NCBI GenBank assembly: GCA_049688595.1 | Contig: JBAVLA010000119.1 | Span: forward strand, 1 to 15,275 | Reading direction: 5' to 3' | Length of the DNA: 15,275 bases | Source: Prado023 sp049688595 | Lineage (GTDB): Bacteria > Actinomycetota > Actinomycetes > S36-B12 > CAIYMF01 | Shown here: positions 7,151 through 13,764 of the stretch, piece by piece | Layout: every line of letters begins with the position of its first letter | How positions within the stretch are numbered: position 1 is the first letter of the stretch | Translations under genes and position numbers: made by a program | The notes under the pieces: generated by a model | Seen by the model: only the letters and a program-made list of their open reading frames with translations | Told to the model about the DNA's origin: nothing | The model's database searches: none

Positions 7151-8134
7151 TCAGTGGGTCTGCAGGACCTGCACCTCCGTCACCGGCACGTCGCGGGTGC
7201 CGGTCAGCGTGAAGGTGATCTGCCCGGACTGCCCGGCGCCGGACCAGTCGACCTGCCAGTGCGCGGTGGCGCGTACCTGGAACACCCCGCCGGGCTGGGT
7301 GGTCGAGGGGTTCGTGTACCTGTGCCCGCAGGTCGGTGATGCTCCGGTGCCCTGATCCGGCGTCCACGGGGTGCCCGCGTTCCGGCATGTCACCCGGGAG
7401 CCGTCGCCGAGGTTCCAGACGACCTTGGCTACCTGCGCGGTGGCCGTGACCGACACGGGCCCAGCGGTCGCGGTGCGGCTGATCGGGCCGTAGCTCTGCG
7501 GCCCCGGGTCGGCGACCCACAGCCACGCGTCCATGCCCACCAGCAGAGGGGCGCCGACGCGCAGTGGCGTCATCCCGACCGTGGGTGCGGTCAGGCCCAT
7601 CCGCTCCACTGCCTCCTCTGCCAGGGCGACCGGGTCGACCAGCACCGGGGCTCCGTCGGCACCCGCGCTGGGGGCCCAGAACAGGTACACGTTCGTCCCG
7701 CCGCCCCCGAACTGGGCGCCGAACGGTGGGGTGCACCGGTAGATGGCCCCGTCGGTGTGGTTGTCCCACACTGTGGTCTCCTTCGGCGGCGGCGAGGACT
7801 CCCGCTGAACCCAGCACTGCCGGTCGTTGGACCACACTCCGGAAGGATGGGTGCAGTCGATCGGCTCACCCCTGAATGTGCAGGTCCGTCGTGTGTCCGA
7901 TCGACCCCCGCCCGAGGTGGACCCGGCGCCCCCACCGCCGGCGGAGCCGGACTCGTCCTCCTCGTACCCGGCGCCGACGTTGACTGTGGCACCTCCGTTG
8001 CTGCCGTTGGCGCCTGAGTCGAAATCAACGTCGATGCCGGAGTTGCCACCCGAGTCGCCTGCCGCAGCGGCTGGCGAAGCGAGTGCAGCGGCCAGCACGA
8101 GGGCGGCGGCTGTCGCGGCACCTTGGGTCAGCAC
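7151..8134 (-). CDS. Secreted six-cysteine protein with PKD-like region, function unknown
   Basis: A 327-residue protein predicted to be exported: an Ala/Leu-rich signal segment (1-25) ends in PAAAA and is followed by a Gly/Ser/Asp-rich stretch to about residue 80. The n-region lacks Lys or Arg, which is unusual. Cysteines at 85, 94, 107, 134, 250 and 269 could form three disulfides outside the cell. The segment VVWNLGDGSRVTC (238-250) through CGHRY and a beta-rich tail resembles a PKD-like beta domain. Similar Streptomyces proteins are often labelled ATP/GTP-binding, but I see no P-loop. The GTG start at 8134 overlaps the end of the upstream lipoprotein gene by 7 nt, indicating translational coupling. 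There is no transmembrane anchor after the signal. It probably works with the lipoprotein at the cell surface; the role is unknown. Confidence 0.8.
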   Translation of the reverse strand: MLTQGAATAAALVLAAALASPAAAAGDSGGNSGIDVDFDSGANGSNGGATVNVGAGYEEDESGSAGGGGAGSTSGGGRSDTRRTCTFRGEPIDCTHPSGVWSNDRQCWVQRESSPPPKETTVWDNHTDGAIYRCTPPFGAQFGGGGTNVYLFWAPSAGADGAPVLVDPVALAEEAVERMGLTAPTVGMTPLRVGAPLLVGMDAWLWVADPGPQSYGPISRTATAGPVSVTATAQVAKVVWNLGDGSRVTCRNAGTPWTPDQGTGASPTCGHRYTNPSTTQPGGVFQVRATAHWQVDWSGAGQSGQITFTLTGTRDVPVTEVQVLQTH

Positions 8135-8721
8135 TTGCGGTTCTCCGCGTCCTCGTCGCCTTGAATCCTCGACACAGTCCAGCCTGAACCTTGCGCCTTG
8201 GCACGTTGGACCACCGTGTAGTCGGCTTCAACGCGCACCCCCGGGCTCCTCTCACCCTCCGGGCTGACGCCAGTGACGGCAGTTGCGTCTATGCATGCCC
8301 TCACCACGACCGTGGGCGGGCGGCCTACGAGATCGACGTCGACCAATTCAGCAGAGGCAAGGACGAGCTTCACCCCCATCGGTTCGGAGTGCCAGCCTTG
8401 TGCGAGCCCGTCCTGAATGTGCTTCAAGCCCTGATCGAGCAGGTCTCCGGTCGCGACCTCATTCAGATCGTTCAGGTTGGTACGAGCCCCCGAGTACAGG
8501 TCTGTGATCGTCTGCCGGTATGCCAGCACCACCTCCGTGGCCTCCTCAAAGGCCCGCTGCTGCTCCGCAGTCAGCGTCGACGTCGCTGAGGCCGCTGGAC
8601 TGGCGGTGGTCGCCGCTGTCTCGTTCGGCGTGGGACTTGCCCCCTCGGACCCGGTGCCGGAGCATCCGGCGAGCACGGCGACCGCCACGATGGCGGCCAG
8701 GGCACGGCTGGGCACGTTCAC
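8128..8721 (-). CDS. Lipoprotein of unknown function
   Basis: A 197-residue protein with a clear lipoprotein signal: MNVPSR, a hydrophobic core, and lipobox VLAGC with C20 as the lipidated residue. A Ser/Thr/Ala/Pro-rich tether (about 21-50) follows, then a folded domain (about 53-190) that may be NTF2-like, though this is only an impression. I chose GTG 8721 because GAGGAA lies 6 nt upstream and the signal peptide then begins at residue 1. In-frame ATG 8751 and GTG 8817 would add hydrophilic residues before the signal, including a QEHAA repeat from a tandem duplication, and have no ribosome site. Its stop overlaps the secreted-protein start (GTGCTGA), so the two are probably made together and meet at the outer face of the membrane. 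Confidence 0.8.
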   Translation of the reverse strand: MNVPSRALAAIVAVAVLAGCSGTGSEGASPTPNETAATTASPAASATSTLTAEQQRAFEEATEVVLAYRQTITDLYSGARTNLNDLNEVATGDLLDQGLKHIQDGLAQGWHSEPMGVKLVLASAELVDVDLVGRPPTVVVRACIDATAVTGVSPEGERSPGVRVEADYTVVQRAKAQGSGWTVSRIQGDEDAENRKC

Positions 8722-8765
8722 TGTTGCTTCCTCATCGTGCTGATCGTTCATTGGATGACGCGGCG

Positions 8766-8795
8766 GCGCCGCGTGTTCCTGCGCCGCGTGTTCCT
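8766..8795. repeat. 15-bp perfect tandem duplication
   Basis: GCGCCGCGTGTTCCT occurs at 8766-8780 and 8781-8795 without a gap, and part of a third unit (GCG) follows. It lies upstream of the lipoprotein start. Confidence 0.9.
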
Positions 8796-8870
8796 GCGTC
8801 GCCCGGACGCGGACCATTGGTGTGCTGGCCGGGGCTGACCAGGAGAGCTGGGCTGAGCGCAGTCAACATG

Positions 8871-8888
8871 CGGCATGCGGGCATGCCG
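8871..8888. promoter_or_regulatory. Perfect 8-bp-arm palindrome, candidate operator
   Basis: CGGCATGC-GG-GCATGCCG is a perfect inverted repeat with a 2-bp centre, 150 bp upstream of the lipoprotein start. Its short spacer suits a dimeric regulator better than a terminator. The binding protein is unknown. Confidence 0.4.
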
Positions 8889-9076
8889 AAGGCAGCCCTG
8901 CTCCTGCGAACCAGCACCCGAGCCCCCGTTGCATCCCCCGACTGTGGCCGATTCGCTGAGCGCCACCGGGCCCACGCCACCTGCCACCTCCCGACGCGTC
9001 TGGACTTTCAGGAGCGCCTGGATGGGCCAAGCATACTTCCGGCCCAGGCCGCGCCGAACCTCCCGTCCACAGTCAG

Positions 9077-9093
9077 CGGCTGCGCTGCAGCCG
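9077..9093. other. Inverted repeat with 7-bp arms
   Basis: CGGCTGC-GCT-GCAGCCG is a perfect stem with a 3-nt loop in the gene-free region. No T-run follows on either strand. Function is unclear. Confidence 0.35.
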
Positions 9094-9156
9094 TCTCCCC
9101 GACTCCGGCCGCCAGCCTGCTCGACAGGGCAGGAGTGCGCACGCCTCGCCCACTGG

Positions 9157-9181
9157 TTGTGTCAGACCGCCCGCATAGCTT
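9157..9181 (+). promoter_or_regulatory. Candidate damage-type promoter of the YbjN-like gene
   Basis: GTGTCAGAC (9159-9167) is followed by 8 nt and TAGCTT (9176-9181), matching 6 of 9 bases of TTGTCRGTG-N8-TANNNT with the exact spacing. An in-frame GTG at 9186 lies 4 nt after the hexamer and could be a leaderless start. The match is by eye only. Confidence 0.4.
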
Positions 9182-9245
9182 GTCGGTGGAACACCTGAGG
9201 GGCGCCGACGACAGCCGCCCGGGATCCTGCGATTGGGGGTTTGGC

Positions 9246-9731
9246 ATGGAGCACACCGAGGCCGGTGAGTACGACCTGCGCACGAGGGTCATGATGCGCT
9301 CGCACCTTGAGCGCTGCCTGCAGGACATCTGGGGAACACGCGACTTGGCGGTCGATGACGACCGTGACTACCCGTACCCCTACGGGATCGCCGCTTGCTG
9401 GGTCTCGCCGCTGGGAGGTCCGGTGCCCGGCGTGGAGGTGTACGCGCACGCTGCCGTGGGGCTGAAGCCGTCGGCGAGGCTGTTGCGCGAGGTCGGCGAG
9501 TTGAACGCTCGCAGCCGGTGGACCAAGTTGACCTTCGCGGATGGGATCGTCCGGGTGTCTGCCACCCTGCACTGGGCGGCTGTTGACCGGCTGGCACTTG
9601 CTCACACGCTGGCACAGGTGGGTGAGGTGGCCAACGACGTCGGCAGTCTGCTGGCGGTCGTCTACGGTGGCTCCACTCCCTTCTCCGCTGACGTGCCAGT
9701 GCGAGGGAGCCGCAGCGACGAGGCGGCATGA
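9246..9731 (+). CDS. YbjN / TY-Chap-like protein
   Basis: A 161-residue protein whose pattern fits the YbjN-like, type III secretion chaperone-like fold common in actinobacteria. It has an N-terminal helix (about 11-30), then beta strands around CWVSPL and VEVYAHAAVG, a helix LLREVGELNARSRWTKL (79-95) holding the typical LN..N-like turn, ADGIVRVSATLHW, a long helix (114-139) and the closing YGG. Such domains are thought to bind other proteins; no enzyme residues are seen. The ATG at 9246 gives a compact protein but has only a poor ribosome site. GTG 9186, in frame and just after a promoter-like hexamer, would add 20 residues. An open frame continues even further upstream to 8520, but that part runs opposite the lipoprotein gene and is noise. 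corA follows 75 bp later, with its own candidate promoter. Confidence 0.7.
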   Translation: MEHTEAGEYDLRTRVMMRSHLERCLQDIWGTRDLAVDDDRDYPYPYGIAACWVSPLGGPVPGVEVYAHAAVGLKPSARLLREVGELNARSRWTKLTFADGIVRVSATLHWAAVDRLALAHTLAQVGEVANDVGSLLAVVYGGSTPFSADVPVRGSRSDEAA

Positions 9732-9735
9732 CCCG

Positions 9736-9791
9736 CGAGGGGACCGACGCGTGACACGAGGGAGACGACGTGTGAAACCCGAGGGAGCCGG
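9736..9791. repeat. Imperfect 21-23-bp tandem repeat before corA
   Basis: Units beginning CGAGGGGACCGACG (9736), CGAGGGAGACGACG (9757) and CGAGGGAGCCGG (9780) follow one another. The first two continue with GTGA-like ends (CGTGACA and TGTGAAA). The candidate corA -35 lies in the second unit. Confidence 0.55.
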
Positions 9792-9800
9792 CTGCAGTAT
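9772..9800 (+). promoter_or_regulatory. Candidate corA promoter (leaderless)
   Basis: GTGAAA (9772-9777), a 17-bp spacer and CAGTAT (9795-9800) make a fair sigma-70-type pair. The -10 ends 6 nt before the corA ATG, so the transcript would start at or near the start codon. Confidence 0.45.
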
Positions 9801-9806
9801 TGGCCC

Positions 9807-10808
9807 ATGACCGACATGCGCAGCATCGTGGCGAGCCGGTCGTGGCGTGACGGCCGCGTCGTAGATGACGATGTCCGGCTCGAGGAGATCCCGGCGGCCG
9901 TGCGGCAACCGGAGGGCGTGGTCTGGATCGACCTGCTCCGCCCCACGTCAGACGAGCTGGGCGCTATCGCTGCGGAGTTGGGCATTCCGCCCACTGCCGT
10001 GGAGGACGCGCTCGCCCCGTTCGAGCGCCCGAAGGTCGTCCGCCACGAGACGCATCTGTTCTTCACCGCCTACGCCACCTGGATGGCTCTGCCCGAGGAG
10101 GCGCCCTCTGGGGGCCGGTTGCGGGCTTCGCGGGTCTCCGCGATCGTTCTGCCGACAGCGCTTGTGACGGTGCGCGTCGACGACGGCTTCGACATGGCTC
10201 CGGTCCTGGCGCTCTGGGAGGAGAACGCCGACCTGCTCAAGCACGGTTCCGGGGCGCTGCTGCACGGGTTGCTCGACGTCGTCGTCGACAGCCACTTCGA
10301 CACGATCCAACAGCTCGATGACATCGTAGAGGGGCTTGAGGACGAGCTGTTCGAGGAGCGCCGGACGGGCCGTGAGTTCGCCCACAGCGTCTTCCACCTG
10401 CGCAAGGACCTGGTGCAGCTCCGCCGCCTGGTGCTGCCAATGCGGGAGGTGGTCAGCGGCCTGCTCCGCCACACCAGGGCCGGCCAGTCGGAGCTGGACA
10501 GCTGGTACGACGACCTGTACGACCACGTCCTGCGGGCCTCGGAGTGGACCGAGTCCCTGCGAGACATGGTCACGTCGCTGTTCGAGACGAACCTGTCGCT
10601 GCAGGACTCGCGGCTCAACGAGATCATGAAGAGGCTGGCCGCTTGGGCGGCCATCATCGCGGTGCCGACAGCGGTCACTGGGTGGTTCGGCCAGAACATC
10701 CCATACCCGGGATTCGGCGACCACTCAGGCCTCTGGATGAGCGCCGTCCTGATAGCGGCGCTCTCCGGCATGCTCTACGGGCTGTTCAAGCAGCGGGACT
10801 GGTTGTAG
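9807..10808 (+). CDS. corA: CorA-family divalent cation channel, GQN variant
   Basis: Pentameric inner-membrane channel of the 2-TM-GxN family, typically moving Mg2+ (sometimes Co2+, Ni2+ or Zn2+). The 333-residue protein has a large cytosolic alpha/beta N-terminal domain (1-160), a long helix rich in charged residues (about 165-275), and two membrane segments at the C-terminus (about 278-294 and 309-327). It ends in a basic KQRDWL tail. The signature loop after TM1 reads FGQNIPYPG (GQN at 295-297), where Mg2+ CorA has GMN. This loop is the selectivity filter, so ion preference may differ. Similar GQN(V/I)PYPG loops are familiar to me from actinobacterial CorA-like proteins. The ATG at 9807 has no Shine-Dalgarno site but has a -10 hexamer 6 nt upstream. 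It converges on moaD with 25 bp between stops. Confidence 0.9.
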   Translation: MTDMRSIVASRSWRDGRVVDDDVRLEEIPAAVRQPEGVVWIDLLRPTSDELGAIAAELGIPPTAVEDALAPFERPKVVRHETHLFFTAYATWMALPEEAPSGGRLRASRVSAIVLPTALVTVRVDDGFDMAPVLALWEENADLLKHGSGALLHGLLDVVVDSHFDTIQQLDDIVEGLEDELFEERRTGREFAHSVFHLRKDLVQLRRLVLPMREVVSGLLRHTRAGQSELDSWYDDLYDHVLRASEWTESLRDMVTSLFETNLSLQDSRLNEIMKRLAAWAAIIAVPTAVTGWFGQNIPYPGFGDHSGLWMSAVLIAALSGMLYGLFKQRDWL

Positions 10809-10833
10809 GCGGCAGTCCCCGGCCGATCCCCGA

Positions 10834-11196
10834 TCAACCCCCTGCGAACGGCGGCAGCACGTCGATCACCGTGCCGCCGGGCAGCGGCTCCTGCGATGCG
10901 GGGTCCAAGCGGCGCCCGTCGGCCATCAGCGTGCACATCGAGAGGACCTCGGCGAATCGGGGTGGGAGGGCGGCGGTCGCCGCCGCGACGACATCGGCGA
11001 CTGGGACCGCGGCGGGCAGGGAAGGGCGCGGGTCGGGCTGGACCGGCACGTCAAGGACTCCAGTGCCCGCCGCGGCCTTGGCCGCGGCGAACAGTCGCAG
11101 GGTCACGACCCCACGCTGTGGATCCTCCGCGTCAGGCTGGCCGAGCGCGCCGCCCCGAGGATCGCCGGACGCCCGCCTTCCGTTGGGTTCAGTCAT
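10834..11196 (-). CDS. moaD: Molybdopterin synthase small subunit (sulfur carrier)
   Basis: Beta-grasp sulfur carrier: its C-terminal glycine becomes a thiocarboxylate that sulfurates precursor Z within the MoaD-MoaE synthase. The 120-residue product ends in PPFAGG, the required Gly-Gly tail, and has VTLRLFAAAKAAAG (31-44) as the first strand and helix and GGTVIDVLPP (107-116) near the end. MoaD proteins are usually about 80-90 residues, so some 29 hydrophilic residues precede the domain. The ATG at 11196 is still preferred because AGGAGG (11210-11205) lies 8 nt upstream; a GTG at the domain edge would have no site at proper distance. It follows the moaA remnant after 53 bp on the same strand. 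moaE is not in the window. ThiS, the related carrier, is shorter and less likely given the moaA neighbour. Confidence 0.85.
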   Translation of the reverse strand: MTEPNGRRASGDPRGGALGQPDAEDPQRGVVTLRLFAAAKAAAGTGVLDVPVQPDPRPSLPAAVPVADVVAAATAALPPRFAEVLSMCTLMADGRRLDPASQEPLPGGTVIDVLPPFAGG

Positions 11197-11204
11197 GCGT
11201 CCGG

Positions 11205-11210
11205 CCTCCT
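11205..11210 (-). promoter_or_regulatory. Strong ribosome binding site of moaD
   Basis: AGGAGG on the minus strand lies 8 nt before the ATG at 11196. It decides the start in favour of the form with an N-terminal extension. Confidence 0.8.
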
Positions 11211-11249
11211 GATGCGTGGTTCGCTGGGTCTGTCCGGCGATCGCCCATG

Positions 11250-12026
11250 TCAGCCCCCGATCGCCGACATCGGCCGCCGTGGCTGCTGGAACGCCGGCTC
11301 GTCGATGCCGTGCCCACGCTGCTTGGCAGCCACGGAAGCGGTCATGACGGCGGCGATCTCGTCGTCGCCTGCTCCGGCGCGAAGCAGGTCGCGGAGGCCC
11401 GACTCGTCCTGGGCGAACAGGCAGGCGCGCCAGTGCCCGTCCGCGGTGAGTCGCACCCGGTCGCACGCGCCGCAGAACGGGTTCGTGACCGAGCCGACGA
11501 TGCCCACGGTCGCCGGACCGCCGTCAATGGCGAACTCCTCCGCGGGGGCCGACCCCCGGCCGGGCAGTGCCACCAGGTTGAAGCCCGCGCTGGCAAGTCG
11601 GTCGAGGATCTCGGTCCGCGTGACCATCATCGCCCGGGACCAGCCGTGCTGCGGGTCCAGCGGCATCTGCTCGATGAACCGCAGGGCCAGCTCCTCAGCC
11701 AGGGCCCACCGCAACAGGTCCCCAGCCTCGTGATCATTCACGCCACGCATGAGCACCGCGTTCACCTTGATCGGAGCCAGTCCCGCCGAGCGGGCGCCGG
11801 CGATTCCGGCGAGGACGTCATCCAGCCTGGCGCGCAGTGCAAGACGGGCGAACGTCGCCGGGTCAAGGGTGTCGCAGCTGATGTTCACGCGACGTAGCCC
11901 GGCGTCGGCCAGCGGCTGGGCGAGCCGCGCCAGCCGCAGCCCGTTGGTCGTGAGTGAGAGCTCCGGAGCGTGCGGTAGCGCTGCCAGCGCCCGGACGATA
12001 TCGACGACGTCGGGCCGCAGCAGCGG
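11250..12026 (-). pseudogene. moaA: GTP 3',8-cyclase MoaA, 5'-truncated
   Basis: MoaA is the radical-SAM enzyme that starts molybdenum cofactor synthesis from GTP. The surviving 258 codons begin at PLLRPDVVDIV, which in complete proteins follows TGGEP, and run through LTTNGL, RRVNISCDTLD, the second-cluster motif CGAC plus 13 residues plus C, and the conserved C-terminal MSAIGG. About 75-85 N-terminal residues are missing, including the CxxxCxxC cluster that binds SAM, so this copy cannot do the known chemistry. The frame meets a stop at 12077-12075 and has no ATG or GTG before 11888 (the Val of RVNIS), so no sensible start exists. No internal frameshift or stop is seen, so the loss is recent or comes from assembly. 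It abuts the equally truncated moeA head to head near 12028. Confidence 0.85.
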
Positions 12027-12805
12027 CTGAGGAGTGTGCGTTCGGTGATCTGCTGGCCGCGGCGGGCACGGTCGTCACCCCCGCGCTGATCGGACTTGCG
12101 GCGGCATCTGGCCACGACCGGCTCGAGGTGCGGCCTCGGCCCCGCGCTGCGCTGGTCCTGTTCGGCGACGAGTTGGCCTTCGAGGGCGTCCCGGGGCCGG
12201 GGCTCGTCCGCGACTCCCTGGGCCCGCAGGTTCCTGCCTGGCTGCGGCGGATGGGAGTCGAGGTCGTGGGAGTGGATCGTGCCCCGGACACCCTGCCAGC
12301 GCACGTGGCGGCCATCGAGCGCGCTGCAGAGCGGGCCGACGTCGTGCTCACGACCGGCGGAACAGCCGCGGGCCCGGTGGACCACCTGCACGCAGCGATT
12401 GCCGCATGCGACTTGGAACTGGTCATCGATCGAGTGGCCGTCCGGCCCGGACACCCGATGCTGGCGGGGAAGGCGCGCCGTGGCACAACCTGGCTGCTCG
12501 GCCTGCCGGGCAATCCGCAGAGCGCGATCGTGGCCCTGCTGACGCTCGGCTCGCCGATCTTCGACGGGCTGTCCGGACGGCAACCGGCCACGCTGGCCGA
12601 GGTGCGGTTGGCAGCAGTTCTGCCAGCCCCGGCGCATGAGGATCGACTCGTGCTGGGAACAGTTGCGGACGGCCGTTTCCACGCCGCCAGCCACCTTGGT
12701 TCCGGGATGCTGCGGGGCCTGGCGTCAGCAACGGGCTTCGCGGTGCTGCCACCCGGCGGTGCGCCCGCCGGGTCGGCCGTGCGGTGGCTGCCGCTGCCCC
12801 TGTGA
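11954..12805 (+). pseudogene. moeA: Molybdopterin molybdotransferase MoeA, 5'-truncated
   Basis: MoeA inserts molybdate into adenylylated molybdopterin. The MoeA-like sequence begins only at EECAFGDLLAAAGTVVTPA, codons from 12029, about residue 140 of a protein usually near 400. It then shows PRAALVLFGDEL, the cofactor-binding TTGGTAAGPVD in place of the usual TTGGvSvGxxD, GLPGNPQSAIV and the C-terminal beta domain. The N-terminal domains are missing. The open frame extends left to a GTG at 11954, giving 283 codons, but its first 25 codons are antisense moaA sequence and not MoeA-like. If translated it would be a chimera without the dimer-forming N-terminal part. No frameshift is seen in the rest. 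The gene ends at 12805, 158 bp before a short-chain dehydrogenase. Confidence 0.8.
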
Positions 12806-12913
12806 AGCACCCGCTGCGTCAACTGGGCATCTCCGCGCCCGGCTTGGCGTAGAACTGCCAGGTTATTGCGGCGCGGGTGAGCGGTGGCGGGTCCGGTGGA
12901 TCGCGAGGATCGT

Positions 12914-12928
12914 GATCCCTACGGGATC
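12914..12928. promoter_or_regulatory. Inverted repeat upstream of the short-chain dehydrogenase
   Basis: GATCCC-TAC-GGGATC is a perfect 6-bp-arm repeat, 35 bp before the ATG at 12964, in a stretch with several more GATC words. It may be an operator or a small 5'-leader hairpin. Confidence 0.35.
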
Positions 12929-12963
12929 GAGGTGATCGGCGCCGGGGATGGAGAGGAGTGCCG

Positions 12964-13719
12964 ATGGACGCCAGCAGGCATGCGGGCAAGGTGGCCCTGG
13001 TCACCGGGGCCGGATCCGGGATCGGGCAGGCCACAGTCGTGCGCCTCGTCGGCGAGGGCGCCTCAGTGATCGGGCTGGACGTCAATGCCGACGGACTCGG
13101 GGCCACGCGCGACCTGCTCCTGCCGGAAGGCAGGTCCGCTCGGCTCGTCGTCGCGGACGTGACCAAGCAGGCCGACGTCGACGAGGTCGTCGCCGCGGCG
13201 GGGCGGATCGACATCCTGGTCAACAATGCCGGAGTGATGGACCACTTCCTCCCGCTGACCGAGACGGACGACGCGATGTGGGATCGGGTCCTGGCCGTCA
13301 ACCTGACTGGCGTGATGCGCCTCACCAGGGCGGTGCTGCCGGGTATGTGCTCGTCGGGCGGCGGTGCGATCGTGACGACGGCCTCGGAGGCATCGCTGCG
13401 GGCCGGGGCGTCCGGCGCCGCGTACACGACGTCCAAGCACGGCGTCATCGGACTGGTCAGGCACGTGGCTTACTTCTACGGTCCCGAGGGCATCCGCTCG
13501 AACGCGGTGCTGCCCGGCGGGGTGGCGACCGGTATCGGTGCAAGCGCGATGCCCAGGTCCGACTGGGCCATCGCCCGAGCCCGGCCGGCGCTGGCAACCG
13601 GCGGTCCGACGGCCCAGCCCGACCAGATCGCGGCTGCCATCTCCTGGCTGGCCAGCGACGAGGCGTCGAACGTCAACGGCGCGCTGCTCACCGCCGACGG
13701 CGGCTGGTCGGCGGCATAG
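12964..13719 (+). CDS. Short-chain dehydrogenase/reductase (SDR), NAD(H)-type
   Basis: Classical SDR of 251 residues with a Rossmann fold, cytosolic. It has TGAGSGIG (14-21) for cofactor binding and D39 at the end of the second strand, which favours NAD over NADP. NNAG (87-90), N113, S141, Y154 and K158 (YTTSK) follow, so the catalytic tetrad is complete. The C-terminus DGGWSAA is typical. The substrate cannot be told from sequence; the fold covers FabG-like ketoreductases, sugar and steroid dehydrogenases. The ATG at 12964 is chosen because GAGGAG lies 5 nt upstream; GTG 12958 would place that site in the gene. It follows the moeA remnant and is followed by a cupin gene 128 bp later, with a long inverted repeat between. 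Confidence 0.88.
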   Translation: MDASRHAGKVALVTGAGSGIGQATVVRLVGEGASVIGLDVNADGLGATRDLLLPEGRSARLVVADVTKQADVDEVVAAAGRIDILVNNAGVMDHFLPLTETDDAMWDRVLAVNLTGVMRLTRAVLPGMCSSGGGAIVTTASEASLRAGASGAAYTTSKHGVIGLVRHVAYFYGPEGIRSNAVLPGGVATGIGASAMPRSDWAIARARPALATGGPTAQPDQIAAAISWLASDEASNVNGALLTADGGWSAA

Positions 13720-13764
13720 AGAGCACTCGCGGCCAGATGGACTGGGGCCTTCTCGGCGCCATTG

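Larger units (their letters stand above)
8752..9245. other. Gene-free 494-base region between divergent genes
   Basis: No convincing coding frame is seen on either strand. It holds a 15-bp tandem duplication (8766-8795), a perfect palindrome at 8871-8888, a 7-bp-arm hairpin at 9077-9093 and a promoter-like element at 9157-9181. A TTCGGC...TATGCT pair on the minus strand (9058-9030) has 17-bp spacing and could serve the lipoprotein gene with a leader of about 300 nt. That is weak. Confidence 0.6.

Noticed and set aside
11863..12822. 319-codon minus-strand open frame opposite moeA
   Set aside because: It is Ser/Arg/Ala-rich with no motif, and is not in the frame of moaA, so it does not supply the missing MoaA N-terminus.
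12819..12940. Minus-strand peptide ending AITWQFYAKPGAEMPS in the gap before the SDR gene
   Set aside because: It looks protein-like and could be a remnant, but the rest of its frame is antisense to the SDR gene, with no start or ribosome site in the gap.
12958..12960. GTG as the start of the SDR gene
   Set aside because: It would put the GAGGAG ribosome site inside the gene; ATG 12964 has it at proper distance.
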